Origin: Anaerolineaceae bacterium UBA700
GTDB taxonomy: Bacteria > Chloroflexota > Anaerolineae > Anaerolineales > Anaerolineaceae
NCBI GenBank assembly: GCA_002298885.1
Contig: DBMK01000308.1
Coordinates: forward strand, 1-5,763
DNA length: 5,763 nt
Direction of reading: 5' to 3'
Shown: positions 1 through 5,716 of the stretch, piece after piece
Layout: each line of letters begins with the position of its first letter
How positions within the stretch are numbered: position 1 is the first letter of the stretch
Made by a program: the position numbers and the translations under genes
The notes under the pieces: generated by a model
The model's database searches: none
Told to the model about the DNA's origin: nothing
What the model saw: the letters and a program-made list of their open reading frames with translations, nothing else

Positions 1-126
1 CCAGGATACCAAAAATCCCGTTAATTTACACCGGCGTCAATTGTTTCTTCCGAAAATAAGGGGGATTCTTTCTTCTTTTTTGTAAAGATTTGATTATATT
101 TTGGTTTGTTTTCCCCTCCGATTCCT

Positions 127-567
127 TCAATCAGGAATTGGTTCCCAGATCAGCTCAGACCAATCGATGACAAGTTCCACATCATCTTCGCCGATAGCAC
201 GTACCTCGCCGACCCCAACCGCCAGGCTGTCGTTGAGCCATTGATAGTCTTTATGGTCGCTCAAGTGAATAGCCGACACAACAATTTGACGGCGGCCGGC
301 CGGATATGCCCGGCCGTATCCCCGGTAATCGAAGTAGATCGTAGCGCCATCATCGGTCACGATCACTCCTTGAAAATTGGGCTCAAAAGCCCGGTCACCC
401 CGCCGCCTGGGATGGTTCGCGCCTCGAAAAGAACCTTGAATCCTGCCCTCACAGGTGCCCTCGGCCAGTAAAAAGTGCTGGGCTTCGGTGCTTTCAGAAG
501 AGGCAAGGGCGACTTCCCAACTTTGGGGGTATCTGAAGCGAACACGATAAAGGGGAGATAGTTTCAT
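127..567 (-). CDS. DUF3237-like small beta-barrel protein, function unknown
   Basis: A 146-residue protein with no signal peptide or membrane segment, so probably cytoplasmic. I recognise it as DUF3237-like from its size and pattern. It has an N-terminal LYRVRF strand and a central AEGTCEGRIQGSFRGANHP stretch (about residues 35-53). An FQGVIVTDDGATIYFDYRGYGRAY-like core follows (about 65-88, given here only as landmarks TDDGA, YFDYRG and GYGRAY), then a late YQWLND...AVGVGEVR segment. The family is thought to be a lipocalin-like beta barrel with no settled biochemical role, so none is claimed. The ATG is preceded by GGGAAGG about six bases upstream, which supports this start, and the stop is TGA. 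It lies 79 bases downstream of the kinase remnant on the same strand and appears to have its own promoter. Coding is well supported; the family call is from memory of the pattern, without a database search. Confidence 0.72.
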   Translation of the reverse strand: MKLSPLYRVRFRYPQSWEVALASSESTEAQHFLLAEGTCEGRIQGSFRGANHPRRRGDRAFEPNFQGVIVTDDGATIYFDYRGYGRAYPAGRRQIVVSAIHLSDHKDYQWLNDSLAVGVGEVRAIGEDDVELVIDWSELIWEPIPD

Positions 568-627
568 ACTTTGCCTTCCCAGGTTTGGATGCCTGTAGAC
601 GTCACAAAGAGCAGAAACAGCGGGTAA

Positions 628-657
628 ATTATAAACCTACTTTACCCTAATTGTCTT
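628..657 (-). promoter_or_regulatory. candidate sigma-70-type promoter for the DUF3237-like gene
   Basis: Read on the minus strand there is a perfect TATAAT (plus positions 628-633), with AAGACA 18 bases upstream (652-657), which matches four of six -35 positions. The start codon lies about 60 bases downstream, leaving a modest leader. The -35 overlaps the last codons of the kinase remnant, which would give the small gene its own transcription. The -10 is strong and the -35 is only fair. Confidence 0.45.
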
Positions 658-1096
658 TTATTGTTTCCCTAATACTAGAGATAGCATCCGTTGGGGCAAG
701 ACGCAGTGCCTGGATGGCGCGCCGAGTCTCGCTCAGACTGGCGCGGGTTAATTCTAGCGACTGCGCCAGGATTTCACGCCCTTTTGACGGGTCGCTCTCC
801 CATAACGCAGAAACAGCTTCCAATTGAACTGCAATGGCGCTCAAAGAATGCGCCAGGGCATCGTACATCTCGACCGCCAGGCGGCTGCGCTCGCGGGCGA
901 GAGCCAACTGCTCTTGGATGGCTGCATTTTCGGCCAACCGGCTGCAGGTCCCTTCCAGGCGGTCGGTCTGCTCGCGCTCGGCGGCGGCCAGCCTGGATAT
1001 CCTATAACCCACCAGTGAATAGATGGCCGTGCGCAAGAACAGGGGAATGATTTTGAGCCGGGACAGGGAGAAATTATTTAGCCGAGTGTTTTTCAC
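647..1096 (-). pseudogene. fragment of a NarL/DegS-type sensor histidine kinase (HisKA_3 dimerisation region only, phospho-His lost)
   Basis: The 149-codon frame opens with GTG, with AGGA seven bases upstream, and an in-frame TAG lies four codons before it. Residues 14-33 look like a single membrane helix. Residues 36-70 form a charged linker coiled coil, and residues 62-132 match the HisKA_3 dimerisation/phosphotransfer helices (ALARERSRLA, HSLSAIAVQLEA, SETRRAIQALR). Functional relatives read LARELHD here; this one reads LAVEMYD. The phospho-accepting His is therefore Tyr78 (TAC, plus 863-865, one transition from CAC), and the preceding Arg is Val75. After residue 132 similarity stops and the frame ends 17 codons later, with no N, G1 or G2 boxes of a HATPase_c domain. 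The other expected N-terminal membrane helices are also absent. It is best read as a decayed gene truncated at both ends. A short, still-expressed kinase-dead dimerisation protein is possible, since no internal stop or frameshift is seen. It faces away from the exporter operon it may once have regulated. Confidence 0.7.
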
Positions 1097-1184
1097 GTAC
1101 TTATCCTAGCATTTTGATGACCGGAGGGTATGTGAGCAGCGTAACCAGGCGGGGTGACGCGGAGCACCTTGTTTCATAGCGTGG

Positions 1185-1202
1185 GTCATGCCAGGTTATG
1201 AC
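1185..1202. promoter_or_regulatory. inverted repeat in the divergent control region (possible operator)
   Basis: GTCAT (1185-1189) and ATGAC (1198-1202) form a perfect inverted repeat around an 8-base spacer. AGCG (1178-1181) and CGCT (1205-1208) extend it if an internal 3/2-base bulge is allowed. It lies about 85 bases before the adaptor start, in the spacer between the divergent kinase remnant and the operon, a natural place for a regulator site. No clear -35/-10 pair for the operon was found: TATAAG at 1235-1240 is the best -10, without a good -35. The role is inferred from position only. Confidence 0.25.
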
Positions 1203-1277
1203 AGCGCTCTCTAGAACTGCGGCCCGGGCCGGCGTATAAGTAAAAGCGAAATAAAACGCAGTATCGAATGAATATTT

Positions 1278-1282
1278 GGAGG
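1278..1282 (+). promoter_or_regulatory. ribosome binding site deciding the adaptor start
   Basis: GGAGG lies five bases before the ATG at 1288. A possible TTG start at 1276 in the same frame overlaps this motif and would have no ribosome binding site of its own, so translation is placed at 1288. Confidence 0.8.
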
Positions 1283-1287
1283 AACAA

Positions 1288-2895
1288 ATGGGTATAACAA
1301 AAAGAAAACGCAAATGGTGGTCCTTACCGCTCACACTCCTGGTCATCGTGCTGGTTGCAGGCGCAGCCTTTTTCACTTACAGCTACGTAAATGCCCAGAG
1401 TGCCTCTGGAATACCGTCAAACCTGACTACAGTAAAGGTAACCCAGGGTTCGCTGCAAGCCACCGTTGGCGCGTCCGGCAACGTGTATGCCAACCAGACC
1501 GCAACGCTCACCTGGAAGACCGCAGGCACGATTGCCAAGCTTAATGTAAAGCAAGGCGACACCGTGAAGGCCGGCCAGGTATTGGCCACACTGGATCCGA
1601 CTTCGTTATCCGATAACAATGTAATCCTGGCCGAACAGAATTTAATCACCGCCCAGCAGAACCTGCAAAACCTGAAAGACTCAACGGTCACCCAGGCAAC
1701 CGCCCAACAGGCCCTGGCCCAGGCGCAGCAAGCGGTGACCGACGCTCAGACAGCGCGGGATCTGTTGAATTACAGCCGCGGCCAAAACGGGAATGCCGAT
1801 GCGGCCTGGGCTGAATTCTACATTGCCCAGAATGCCTACAACAAGGCGCTCGACAAATATAACAAGCTGCTAAACCTGCCCGTGAATGACCCGAACCGGG
1901 CCAGCGCCCAGGCGGCCTTAGTGCAGGCGCAGCAAACCATGCAGCAAAAACAGGCCATCGTGGATTGGTATACCAGCGGGCCAACGGCCAACGACATTGC
2001 CCAGGCGGATGCGAACCTGGCAGTGGCCAAGGCCAAGCTGGCCGACGCTCAGCGCACCTACGACCAGGTGAAAAATGGGCCCACGGCCTCCGATCTTGCG
2101 GCTGCCCAGGCCCAGGTGGACGCGGCCCAGGCTGTGCTGAACGAAACCCAGATTACGGCGCCGTTCAATGGCACCATCACCGTCCTGAATAACAAAGTGG
2201 GCGACCTGGTATCCAATTCGACCTCCTTCGCCCGCATTGACGACAACTCGATCCTATTCGTGGATCTTTCAATCTCTGAGGTCGACATTGCCAAAGTGAA
2301 GCTAAACCAAAAAGTGACGATCAACTTTGACGCAATCCCCAACAAAACCTACAACGGCGTCGTCCAGGCCATCGACCAGGCCGGCACAGTCTCCTCCGGG
2401 GCGGTCAATTACACCGTGACCGTCCAACTGACCGATGCGGATGCCCAGATCATGCCGGGCATGACCGCTTCGGCCAACGTGGTGCTGGATTCGGTCGCCA
2501 ACGTGCTGGCCGTTCCCAGCCGGGGAATCCGGGTCAGCAACGGGCAGTACTACGTGCTGGTGCTGCGCAACGGCGCCATCCAGCAGGTGAACGTTAAGCT
2601 GGGGCTCTCCTCGGATACCGAAGTGCAGGTGATTTCGAACCAACTGCAGGCCGGCGACGTGGTGGTGACCAACCCGCTCTCGCAACTGAATACCAGCACG
2701 AACAGCGGCTCCAGCATCCTGGGTATCCGTATTCCGGGCGTGGGCGGCGGCGCAGGCGGTAACGTGACCGGCGGCTTTACCGGCGCTACGGGTGCAGGCG
2801 GCAACCGCCCCGGCGCCACGGGCGGAACCGGCACTACCGGCGGCACTGGCAGCAGGACAGGCGGCACTGGAACCGGCACCAGCGGCGGTAATTAA
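1288..2895 (+). CDS. HlyD/MacA-like membrane fusion protein (periplasmic adaptor) of an ABC exporter
   Basis: The 535-residue adaptor is anchored by an N-terminal signal-anchor: basic KRKRK at 5-9, then a hydrophobic stretch at about 11-35. The first half of the lipoyl-like domain is at about 77-103 (AGTIAKLNVKQGDTVKAGQ). A long Ala/Gln-rich coiled-coil hairpin spans about 107-287, and the second lipoyl half is at about 288-318 (ITAPFNGTITVLNNKVGD). A beta-barrel (about 320-400) ends in MPGMTASANVVL, a membrane-proximal domain runs to about 465, and a Gly/Thr-rich tail fills 484-535. The fold is that of MacA/YknX. Known family members join an ABC permease and either recruit TolC or, in monoderms, act alone outside the membrane. 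It is the first gene of the operon and is followed 19 bases later by the ATPase. The coiled coil and the tail make it longer than a typical MacA of about 370 residues. Transported substrate cannot be read from the sequence. Confidence 0.93.
   Translation: MGITKRKRKWWSLPLTLLVIVLVAGAAFFTYSYVNAQSASGIPSNLTTVKVTQGSLQATVGASGNVYANQTATLTWKTAGTIAKLNVKQGDTVKAGQVLATLDPTSLSDNNVILAEQNLITAQQNLQNLKDSTVTQATAQQALAQAQQAVTDAQTARDLLNYSRGQNGNADAAWAEFYIAQNAYNKALDKYNKLLNLPVNDPNRASAQAALVQAQQTMQQKQAIVDWYTSGPTANDIAQADANLAVAKAKLADAQRTYDQVKNGPTASDLAAAQAQVDAAQAVLNETQITAPFNGTITVLNNKVGDLVSNSTSFARIDDNSILFVDLSISEVDIAKVKLNQKVTINFDAIPNKTYNGVVQAIDQAGTVSSGAVNYTVTVQLTDADAQIMPGMTASANVVLDSVANVLAVPSRGIRVSNGQYYVLVLRNGAIQQVNVKLGLSSDTEVQVISNQLQAGDVVVTNPLSQLNTSTNSGSSILGIRIPGVGGGAGGNVTGGFTGATGAGGNRPGATGGTGTTGGTGSRTGGTGTGTSGGN
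1978..2142 (+). repeat. tandem 33-residue coiled-coil repeat inside the adaptor
   Basis: Two copies start at residues 231 and 264. Each opens with GPTA(N/S)D(I/L)A and continues with an Ala/Gln heptad-like helix (AQADANLAVAKAKLA, then AAQAQVDAAQAVLN). The codons differ at many wobble positions, so the duplication is old or held by selection on protein structure. GPT may mark a turn or register break between helical segments of the hairpin, which is an inference from its repetition. Confidence 0.6.
2737..2892 (+). repeat. Gly/Thr-rich low-complexity C-terminal tail of the adaptor
   Basis: Residues 484-535 contain 25 Gly and 12 Thr among 52 positions and only two charged residues, both Arg. 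The DNA is correspondingly repetitive (GGCGGCACTGG-like units near 2838-2885). It follows the last folded segment, so it is probably a flexible extracytoplasmic tail. The reading frame continues cleanly to TAA, so it is not a frameshift product. Confidence 0.75.
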
Positions 2896-2914
2896 GTTGG
2901 ATGAGAGGCATACG

Positions 2915-3601
2915 ATGAGCGACAACGAATACGTTATCGAAGCCGAAAATCTGACCAAGACCTACCAGATGGGCGAGATGGAAGTGCAAGCCTTGCGAGG
3001 GGTGTCCTTCAAGGTCAAACGCGGCGAAGTGGTCTCGATCATGGGACCCTCCGGCTCGGGAAAATCGACCCTGATGAACATCTTGGGATGCCTGGACGTG
3101 CCCACCAGCGGCGAGTACATCCTGGACGGGCAGAGCGTGGCGAACCTCACGGACGACGAGTTGTCGGACATCCGCAACCAGAAAGTCGGCTTCGTGTTCC
3201 AGAGCTTCAACCTGCTGCCCCGCACCAGCGCCCTGGCCAACGTGGAGCTGCCGCTGCGCTACGCAGAGGGCAACCACCACCGCCAAAAGGCCCTGGCTGC
3301 GCTGGAAGCAGTAGGGCTGGCGGAGCGCATCAACCACCGGCCCAACGAGCTTTCGGGCGGGCAGCAGCAGCGGGTGGCCATTGCGCGTGCGCTGGTCACC
3401 CAGCCGGCCATCATTATGGCCGATGAACCTACGGGCAACCTGGATTCGAAATCGGGAGCGGAGATCATGGATCTTTTGCTCAACCTGAATAAACAGTCCG
3501 GGACAACCCTGATTATCGTTACCCACTCTCCGGATGTGGCAGCTCAGACCCAGCGGGTGATCCGCGTGCGGGATGGGCTGCTGGCGGAGGAACAAAAATG
3601 A
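2915..3601 (+). CDS. ABC transporter ATP-binding protein, MacB/LolD/YknY class
   Basis: The 228-residue nucleotide-binding subunit has all catalytic motifs intact. Walker A is GPSGSGKST (44-52) and the Q-loop is Q96 in FVFQSFNLLP. The signature is LSGGQ (146-150) and Walker B is IIMADEP, with catalytic E171. The D-loop is NLDS (175-178) and the switch His is H204 in VTHSPDVA. FQSFNLLP, the length and the ALRGVSF opening are typical of the MacB/LolD/FtsE-like type VII group, whose ATPases power mechanotransmission rather than channel-type transport. The ATG has GAGAGG six bases upstream. An in-frame ATG far upstream (2792) would extend the protein into the adaptor gene with a meaningless leader and is rejected. 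It lies 19 bases after the adaptor, and its stop overlaps the permease start. The protein would act as a dimer on the inner face of the permease. Confidence 0.96.
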   Translation: MSDNEYVIEAENLTKTYQMGEMEVQALRGVSFKVKRGEVVSIMGPSGSGKSTLMNILGCLDVPTSGEYILDGQSVANLTDDELSDIRNQKVGFVFQSFNLLPRTSALANVELPLRYAEGNHHRQKALAALEAVGLAERINHRPNELSGGQQQRVAIARALVTQPAIIMADEPTGNLDSKSGAEIMDLLLNLNKQSGTTLIIVTHSPDVAAQTQRVIRVRDGLLAEEQK

Positions 3602-4839
3602 GCCTCTTACAGCATTTTTTGGAAAGTTTGGAAAGCCTGACGGCGAACAAGCTGCGCTCGGCGCTGACCATCCTGGGGATCGTGATCGGGGTTGCCTCGG
3701 TAATCTCCATGCTGGCCATCGGCCAGGGCGCAACGGCAGCCGTGAACCAGCAGATCCAGAGCATCGGCTCGAACCTGTTGTTCGTCAGCTCGGGCGGCTT
3801 CGGGCAGGGCGGGGGCGGCGCGGTGGCGCCCAAGCCCCTCACCCTGCAGGATGCCCAGGCGCTGGTCGACCCGACCAACGCCCCGGACGTGGCCGCGGCG
3901 GTGGGCGTGGTCAACGCCAGGGGCACAATATCCATCAACGGTACCAGCTCTTCGGCCTCCGTCGTCGGCACGACCGGCGATTACGCCACCGTGCGCAACC
4001 TCAACCTCGCTGAAGGCCAGTTCATCACTGCCTCGGACGTCAGCGGCAACTCGGCCGTGGTGGTGTTGGGATCGGGCGTGGCAACCACCCTGTTCGGGGC
4101 GACCACCGGCCTGGTGGGGCAGGAAGTACAGATCAACAACCAGCCGTTCCGCATCGAGGGCGTGCTGCAGAGCGTGGGCGGCGGCGCACTGGGCAGCCAG
4201 GATAACCAGGTGATCGTGCCGCTGACCACGGCCCAACTACGCCTGGAAAACCGCGGCAGCAACTCCAGCCGCATCGACCAGATCATCGTGCAGGCTTCGT
4301 CGGCCGACGGCGTGTCGGCGGCCCAGGAAGAAGTGACCAATATCCTGCGACAGCGACATAACACCCGCATCGGCACGGACGATTTCAACATCCTCACCCA
4401 GCAGCAGATCCTGAGCACCGCCACCTCGGTCACCGGCACCCTTACCCTGCTTCTGGGCGGGATCGGCGCCATCTCGCTGGTGGTGGGCGGCATCGGGATC
4501 ATGAACATCATGCTGGTTTCGGTCACCGAGCGCACGCGTGAGATCGGCCTGCGCAAGGCGCTGGGCGCCCACCGCTCGGATATCCGCCTGCAGTTCCTGA
4601 TTGAATCGTCGGTGCTGAGCTTGCTGGGCGGCCTGATCGGCGTAGCGGTGGCTGCCGGGGTGAGCAAGATCATCGCCAACGTAGCGGCTGCCAGCAGCAC
4701 GGCGATCAACCCGGTCATTGGGCTCAACTCGGTGCTGCTGGCCTGCCTGTTCTCGGCGGCGGTGGGCGTGTTCTTCGGCATCTACCCGGCCAACCGGGCC
4801 TCCAACCTGGAGCCGGTTGAGGCGCTGCGCTACGAATAA
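3598..4839 (+). CDS. MacB/YknZ-type ABC transporter permease
   Basis: The 413-residue permease has the standard layout: an amphipathic N-terminus, TM1 at about 21-43, a large extracytoplasmic domain at about 44-275, and TM2 (about 280-307), TM3 (about 335-360) and TM4 (about 373-395). The first half matches MacB_PCD (NKLRSALTILGIVIGVASVI, IGQGA, IQSIGSNLLFV). The second matches the FtsX-like domain (GGIGIMNIMLVSVTERTREI, then GLRKALGA), including the coupling-helix region. The C-terminus EPVEALRYE is typical. A Gly-rich loop (66-74) follows the first periplasmic strand. The ATG overlaps the ATPase stop as ATGA and has GGAGG (3586-3590) seven bases upstream, which suggests translational coupling and equal subunit supply. 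The ATPase is a separate gene, as in Bacillus YknY/YknZ, not fused as in E. coli MacB. It would form a dimer that binds the adaptor. Confidence 0.96.
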   Translation: MSLLQHFLESLESLTANKLRSALTILGIVIGVASVISMLAIGQGATAAVNQQIQSIGSNLLFVSSGGFGQGGGGAVAPKPLTLQDAQALVDPTNAPDVAAAVGVVNARGTISINGTSSSASVVGTTGDYATVRNLNLAEGQFITASDVSGNSAVVVLGSGVATTLFGATTGLVGQEVQINNQPFRIEGVLQSVGGGALGSQDNQVIVPLTTAQLRLENRGSNSSRIDQIIVQASSADGVSAAQEEVTNILRQRHNTRIGTDDFNILTQQQILSTATSVTGTLTLLLGGIGAISLVVGGIGIMNIMLVSVTERTREIGLRKALGAHRSDIRLQFLIESSVLSLLGGLIGVAVAAGVSKIIANVAAASSTAINPVIGLNSVLLACLFSAAVGVFFGIYPANRASNLEPVEALRYE

Positions 4840-4861
4840 GGCCGGATTAGGAAACGCAACG

Positions 4862-5473
4862 ATGAGCTTACATAAATTGTTTTCAACGAGTTTATTAATA
4901 GTGTCACTGCTGGCGGTTACGGCCTGCTCGGCTGCCGCACCGGCCCAGGCCTCTCCACTGACCCAGGCGACCCGCCCCTTCAACCGCCGCACCGCCACGC
5001 CTTCGGACACGGAAACGCCAGCGCCCACCGCAACCTACCTGCCGACAGCCACCGCTACAGCCACGCCGCAGCCGACCGCAACGGACAGCCCGACCCCCAA
5101 CCCAGTGCCGTGCAACCTGGCGGCGTTTGCCGGCAACGTTACCCTGCCGGACCTGACTTCGGTCATCCCCGGCCGCACTTACATCAAGACCTGGACCCTG
5201 CGCAACATCGGCACCTGCACCTGGAATACCAATTACTCGCTCGTTTTCATCAGCGGCGACCAGCTCGGCCCGACTACGTCGGTTCACCTGCAATACGTGA
5301 TTAAACCCGGCTCATACATAAACTTATCCGTACCCCTGGTGATGCCCAACCCGACCAAGACGACGACATACACCAGCTACTGGATGCTCAAGAGCGACAG
5401 CGGCGAATTCTTCGGGATCGGAGAAAATGGGAACGCGGCCTTCTGGGCCAAAGTAATGATCTTTGTCCATTAG
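4862..5473 (+). CDS. lipoprotein with a Thr/Pro-rich stalk and an NBR1-type Ig (FW) domain
   Basis: The 203-residue protein begins with a lipoprotein signal peptide: K5, a hydrophobic core at 6-19, and a VTAC lipobox with acylated Cys22. A stalk of Ala, Thr, Pro and Ser follows (about 23-83). Residues 84-200 form a beta-sandwich resembling the NBR1 central domain (KTWTLRNIGTCTW, SLVFISGDQLG, a PG turn before the next strand, YWMLKSDSGEFFGIG). The protein has exactly four tryptophans, W111, W121, W174 and W195, at the places that give the FW (four-tryptophan) domain its name. Cys84 and Cys119 could pair. The ATG has AGGA nine bases upstream; an in-frame ATG at 4718 lies inside the permease and gives an Arg/Cys-rich nonsense leader. 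It starts 22 bases after the permease stop, so it is probably in the same transcript. It is predicted to be tethered to the outer face of the cytoplasmic membrane. A binding or scaffolding role is inferred; ligand unknown. Confidence 0.88.
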   Translation: MSLHKLFSTSLLIVSLLAVTACSAAAPAQASPLTQATRPFNRRTATPSDTETPAPTATYLPTATATATPQPTATDSPTPNPVPCNLAAFAGNVTLPDLTSVIPGRTYIKTWTLRNIGTCTWNTNYSLVFISGDQLGPTTSVHLQYVIKPGSYINLSVPLVMPNPTKTTTYTSYWMLKSDSGEFFGIGENGNAAFWAKVMIFVH

Positions 5474-5499
5474 CCAGGCCGCAAATAAAGCCCCCCTTA

Positions 5500-5526
5500 C
5501 CCCCCGCCCCAAAATCGGGCGGGGGG
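5500..5526. repeat. very stable GC hairpin just after the operon
   Basis: CCCCCCGCCC (5500-5509) pairs perfectly with GGGCGGGGGG (5517-5526) across a seven-base loop, giving ten G:C pairs. No T-run follows on either strand, so it is not a standard intrinsic terminator. It starts 26 bases after the lipoprotein stop and may protect the 3' end of the mRNA or assist the hairpins behind it. Confidence 0.6.
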
Positions 5527-5534
5527 AATTAAAA

Positions 5535-5578
5535 AAACCGTGAATTTTGGCCGCATGAGCAGCCAAAATTCACGGTTT
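5535..5578 (-). terminator. long perfect hairpin with its T-tract on the minus strand
   Basis: AAACCGTGAATTTTGGC (5535-5551) pairs with its exact complement at 5562-5578 around a ten-base loop, a 17-bp stem. On the minus strand the stem runs into seven Ts (complement of 5531-5537), three of them within the stem, so it looks like a terminator for transcripts coming from the right. On the plus strand only TTT ends the stem, followed by As, so it would terminate the operon less well. Confidence 0.6.
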
Positions 5579-5599
5579 AAAAATGCCCCTTGCCCAAAA

Positions 5600-5631
5600 A
5601 TAAAAAAGCCAAACCCCATAGGCTTTTTTAT
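5600..5631. terminator. bidirectional intrinsic terminator
   Basis: ATAAAAAAGCC (5600-5610) pairs with GGCTTTTTTAT (5621-5631) around a ten-base loop. The U-tract form is present on both strands: GGCTTTTTTA on plus, and GGC followed by TTTTTTATTTTT on minus. Only three pairs are G:C, so the stem is short, but the A-tract/stem/T-tract layout is the standard bidirectional one. It is the most likely end point of the operon transcript. Confidence 0.65.
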
Positions 5632-5673
5632 AGCCTCTTTGGAACAAATCCACCAGAAATGCGTAATATGAAA

Positions 5674-5702
5674 TTGACTGTTGAGACCTGTCAGATTTTA
5701 AA
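5674..5702 (+). promoter_or_regulatory. weak promoter-like pair overlapping a palindrome
   Basis: TTGACT (5674-5679) matches five of six -35 positions. TTTAAA, 17 bases downstream (5697-5702), matches four of six -10 positions. It would read rightwards out of the window. AT-rich DNA gives such matches by chance, and no start codon with a ribosome binding site follows before the window ends. Confidence 0.25.
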
Positions 5703-5716
5703 AACATGACAGGTCT
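5684..5716. repeat. 33-base imperfect palindrome, possible dispersed repeat
   Basis: AGACCTGTCA (5684-5693) is the exact complement of TGACAGGTCT (5707-5716). Inside, TTTT (5696-5699) pairs with AAAA (5701-5704) around A5700. Only two positions on each side (5694-5695 and 5705-5706) fail to pair, so 14 of 16 pairs hold. Each mismatched pair could be restored by one change (A5695 to G and A5706 to C), which suggests a once-perfect 33-base palindrome with two point changes. It lacks a T-run after the stem and is unlikely to be a plain terminator. Confidence 0.6.

Noticed and set aside
14..67. AATCCC (14-19) and GGGATT (62-67) followed by a T-rich stretch, considered as a terminator
   Set aside because: The arms are only six bases with a loop of more than 40, and the T-rich stretch would serve plus-strand transcripts, whereas the nearest gene is on the minus strand.
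106..471. 121-codon plus-strand frame across the DUF3237-like gene
   Set aside because: The minus-strand frame has a ribosome binding site, a promoter and a recognisable pattern. This one shows no family features.
1221..1230. GGCCCGGGCC palindrome before the operon
   Set aside because: It is a short, GC-only palindrome without spacing or flanking symmetry typical of an operator, and could be chance.
1101..1376. 91-codon minus-strand frame between the kinase remnant and the adaptor, considered as the lost N-terminus of the kinase
   Set aside because: The translation shows no series of membrane helices that would continue the kinase, and it overlaps the adaptor start.
2834..3733. 299-codon open frame on the minus strand across the ATPase gene
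   Set aside because: It is antisense to a gene with all ABC motifs. Its composition (His, Arg, Gln and Gly rich) is that of a GC-rich shadow, and no domain is recognisable.
3981..4781. 266-codon open frame on the minus strand across the permease gene, plus further antisense frames at 2302-2958, 3607-4236 and 4237-5028
   Set aside because: All are shadows of well-supported plus-strand genes, with low-complexity Arg/Pro/Ala-rich translations and no convincing ribosome binding sites.
4718..4861. Upstream in-frame extension of the lipoprotein
   Set aside because: It lies inside the permease gene, encodes Arg/Cys/Pro-rich nonsense and would bury the lipoprotein signal peptide. The ATG at 4862 has a ribosome binding site and gives a proper lipobox.
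5500..5716. Series of hairpins considered as a CRISPR-like or integron-like array
   Set aside because: The hairpins differ in sequence, size and spacing. There are no direct repeats with spacers, no cas genes and no integrase.
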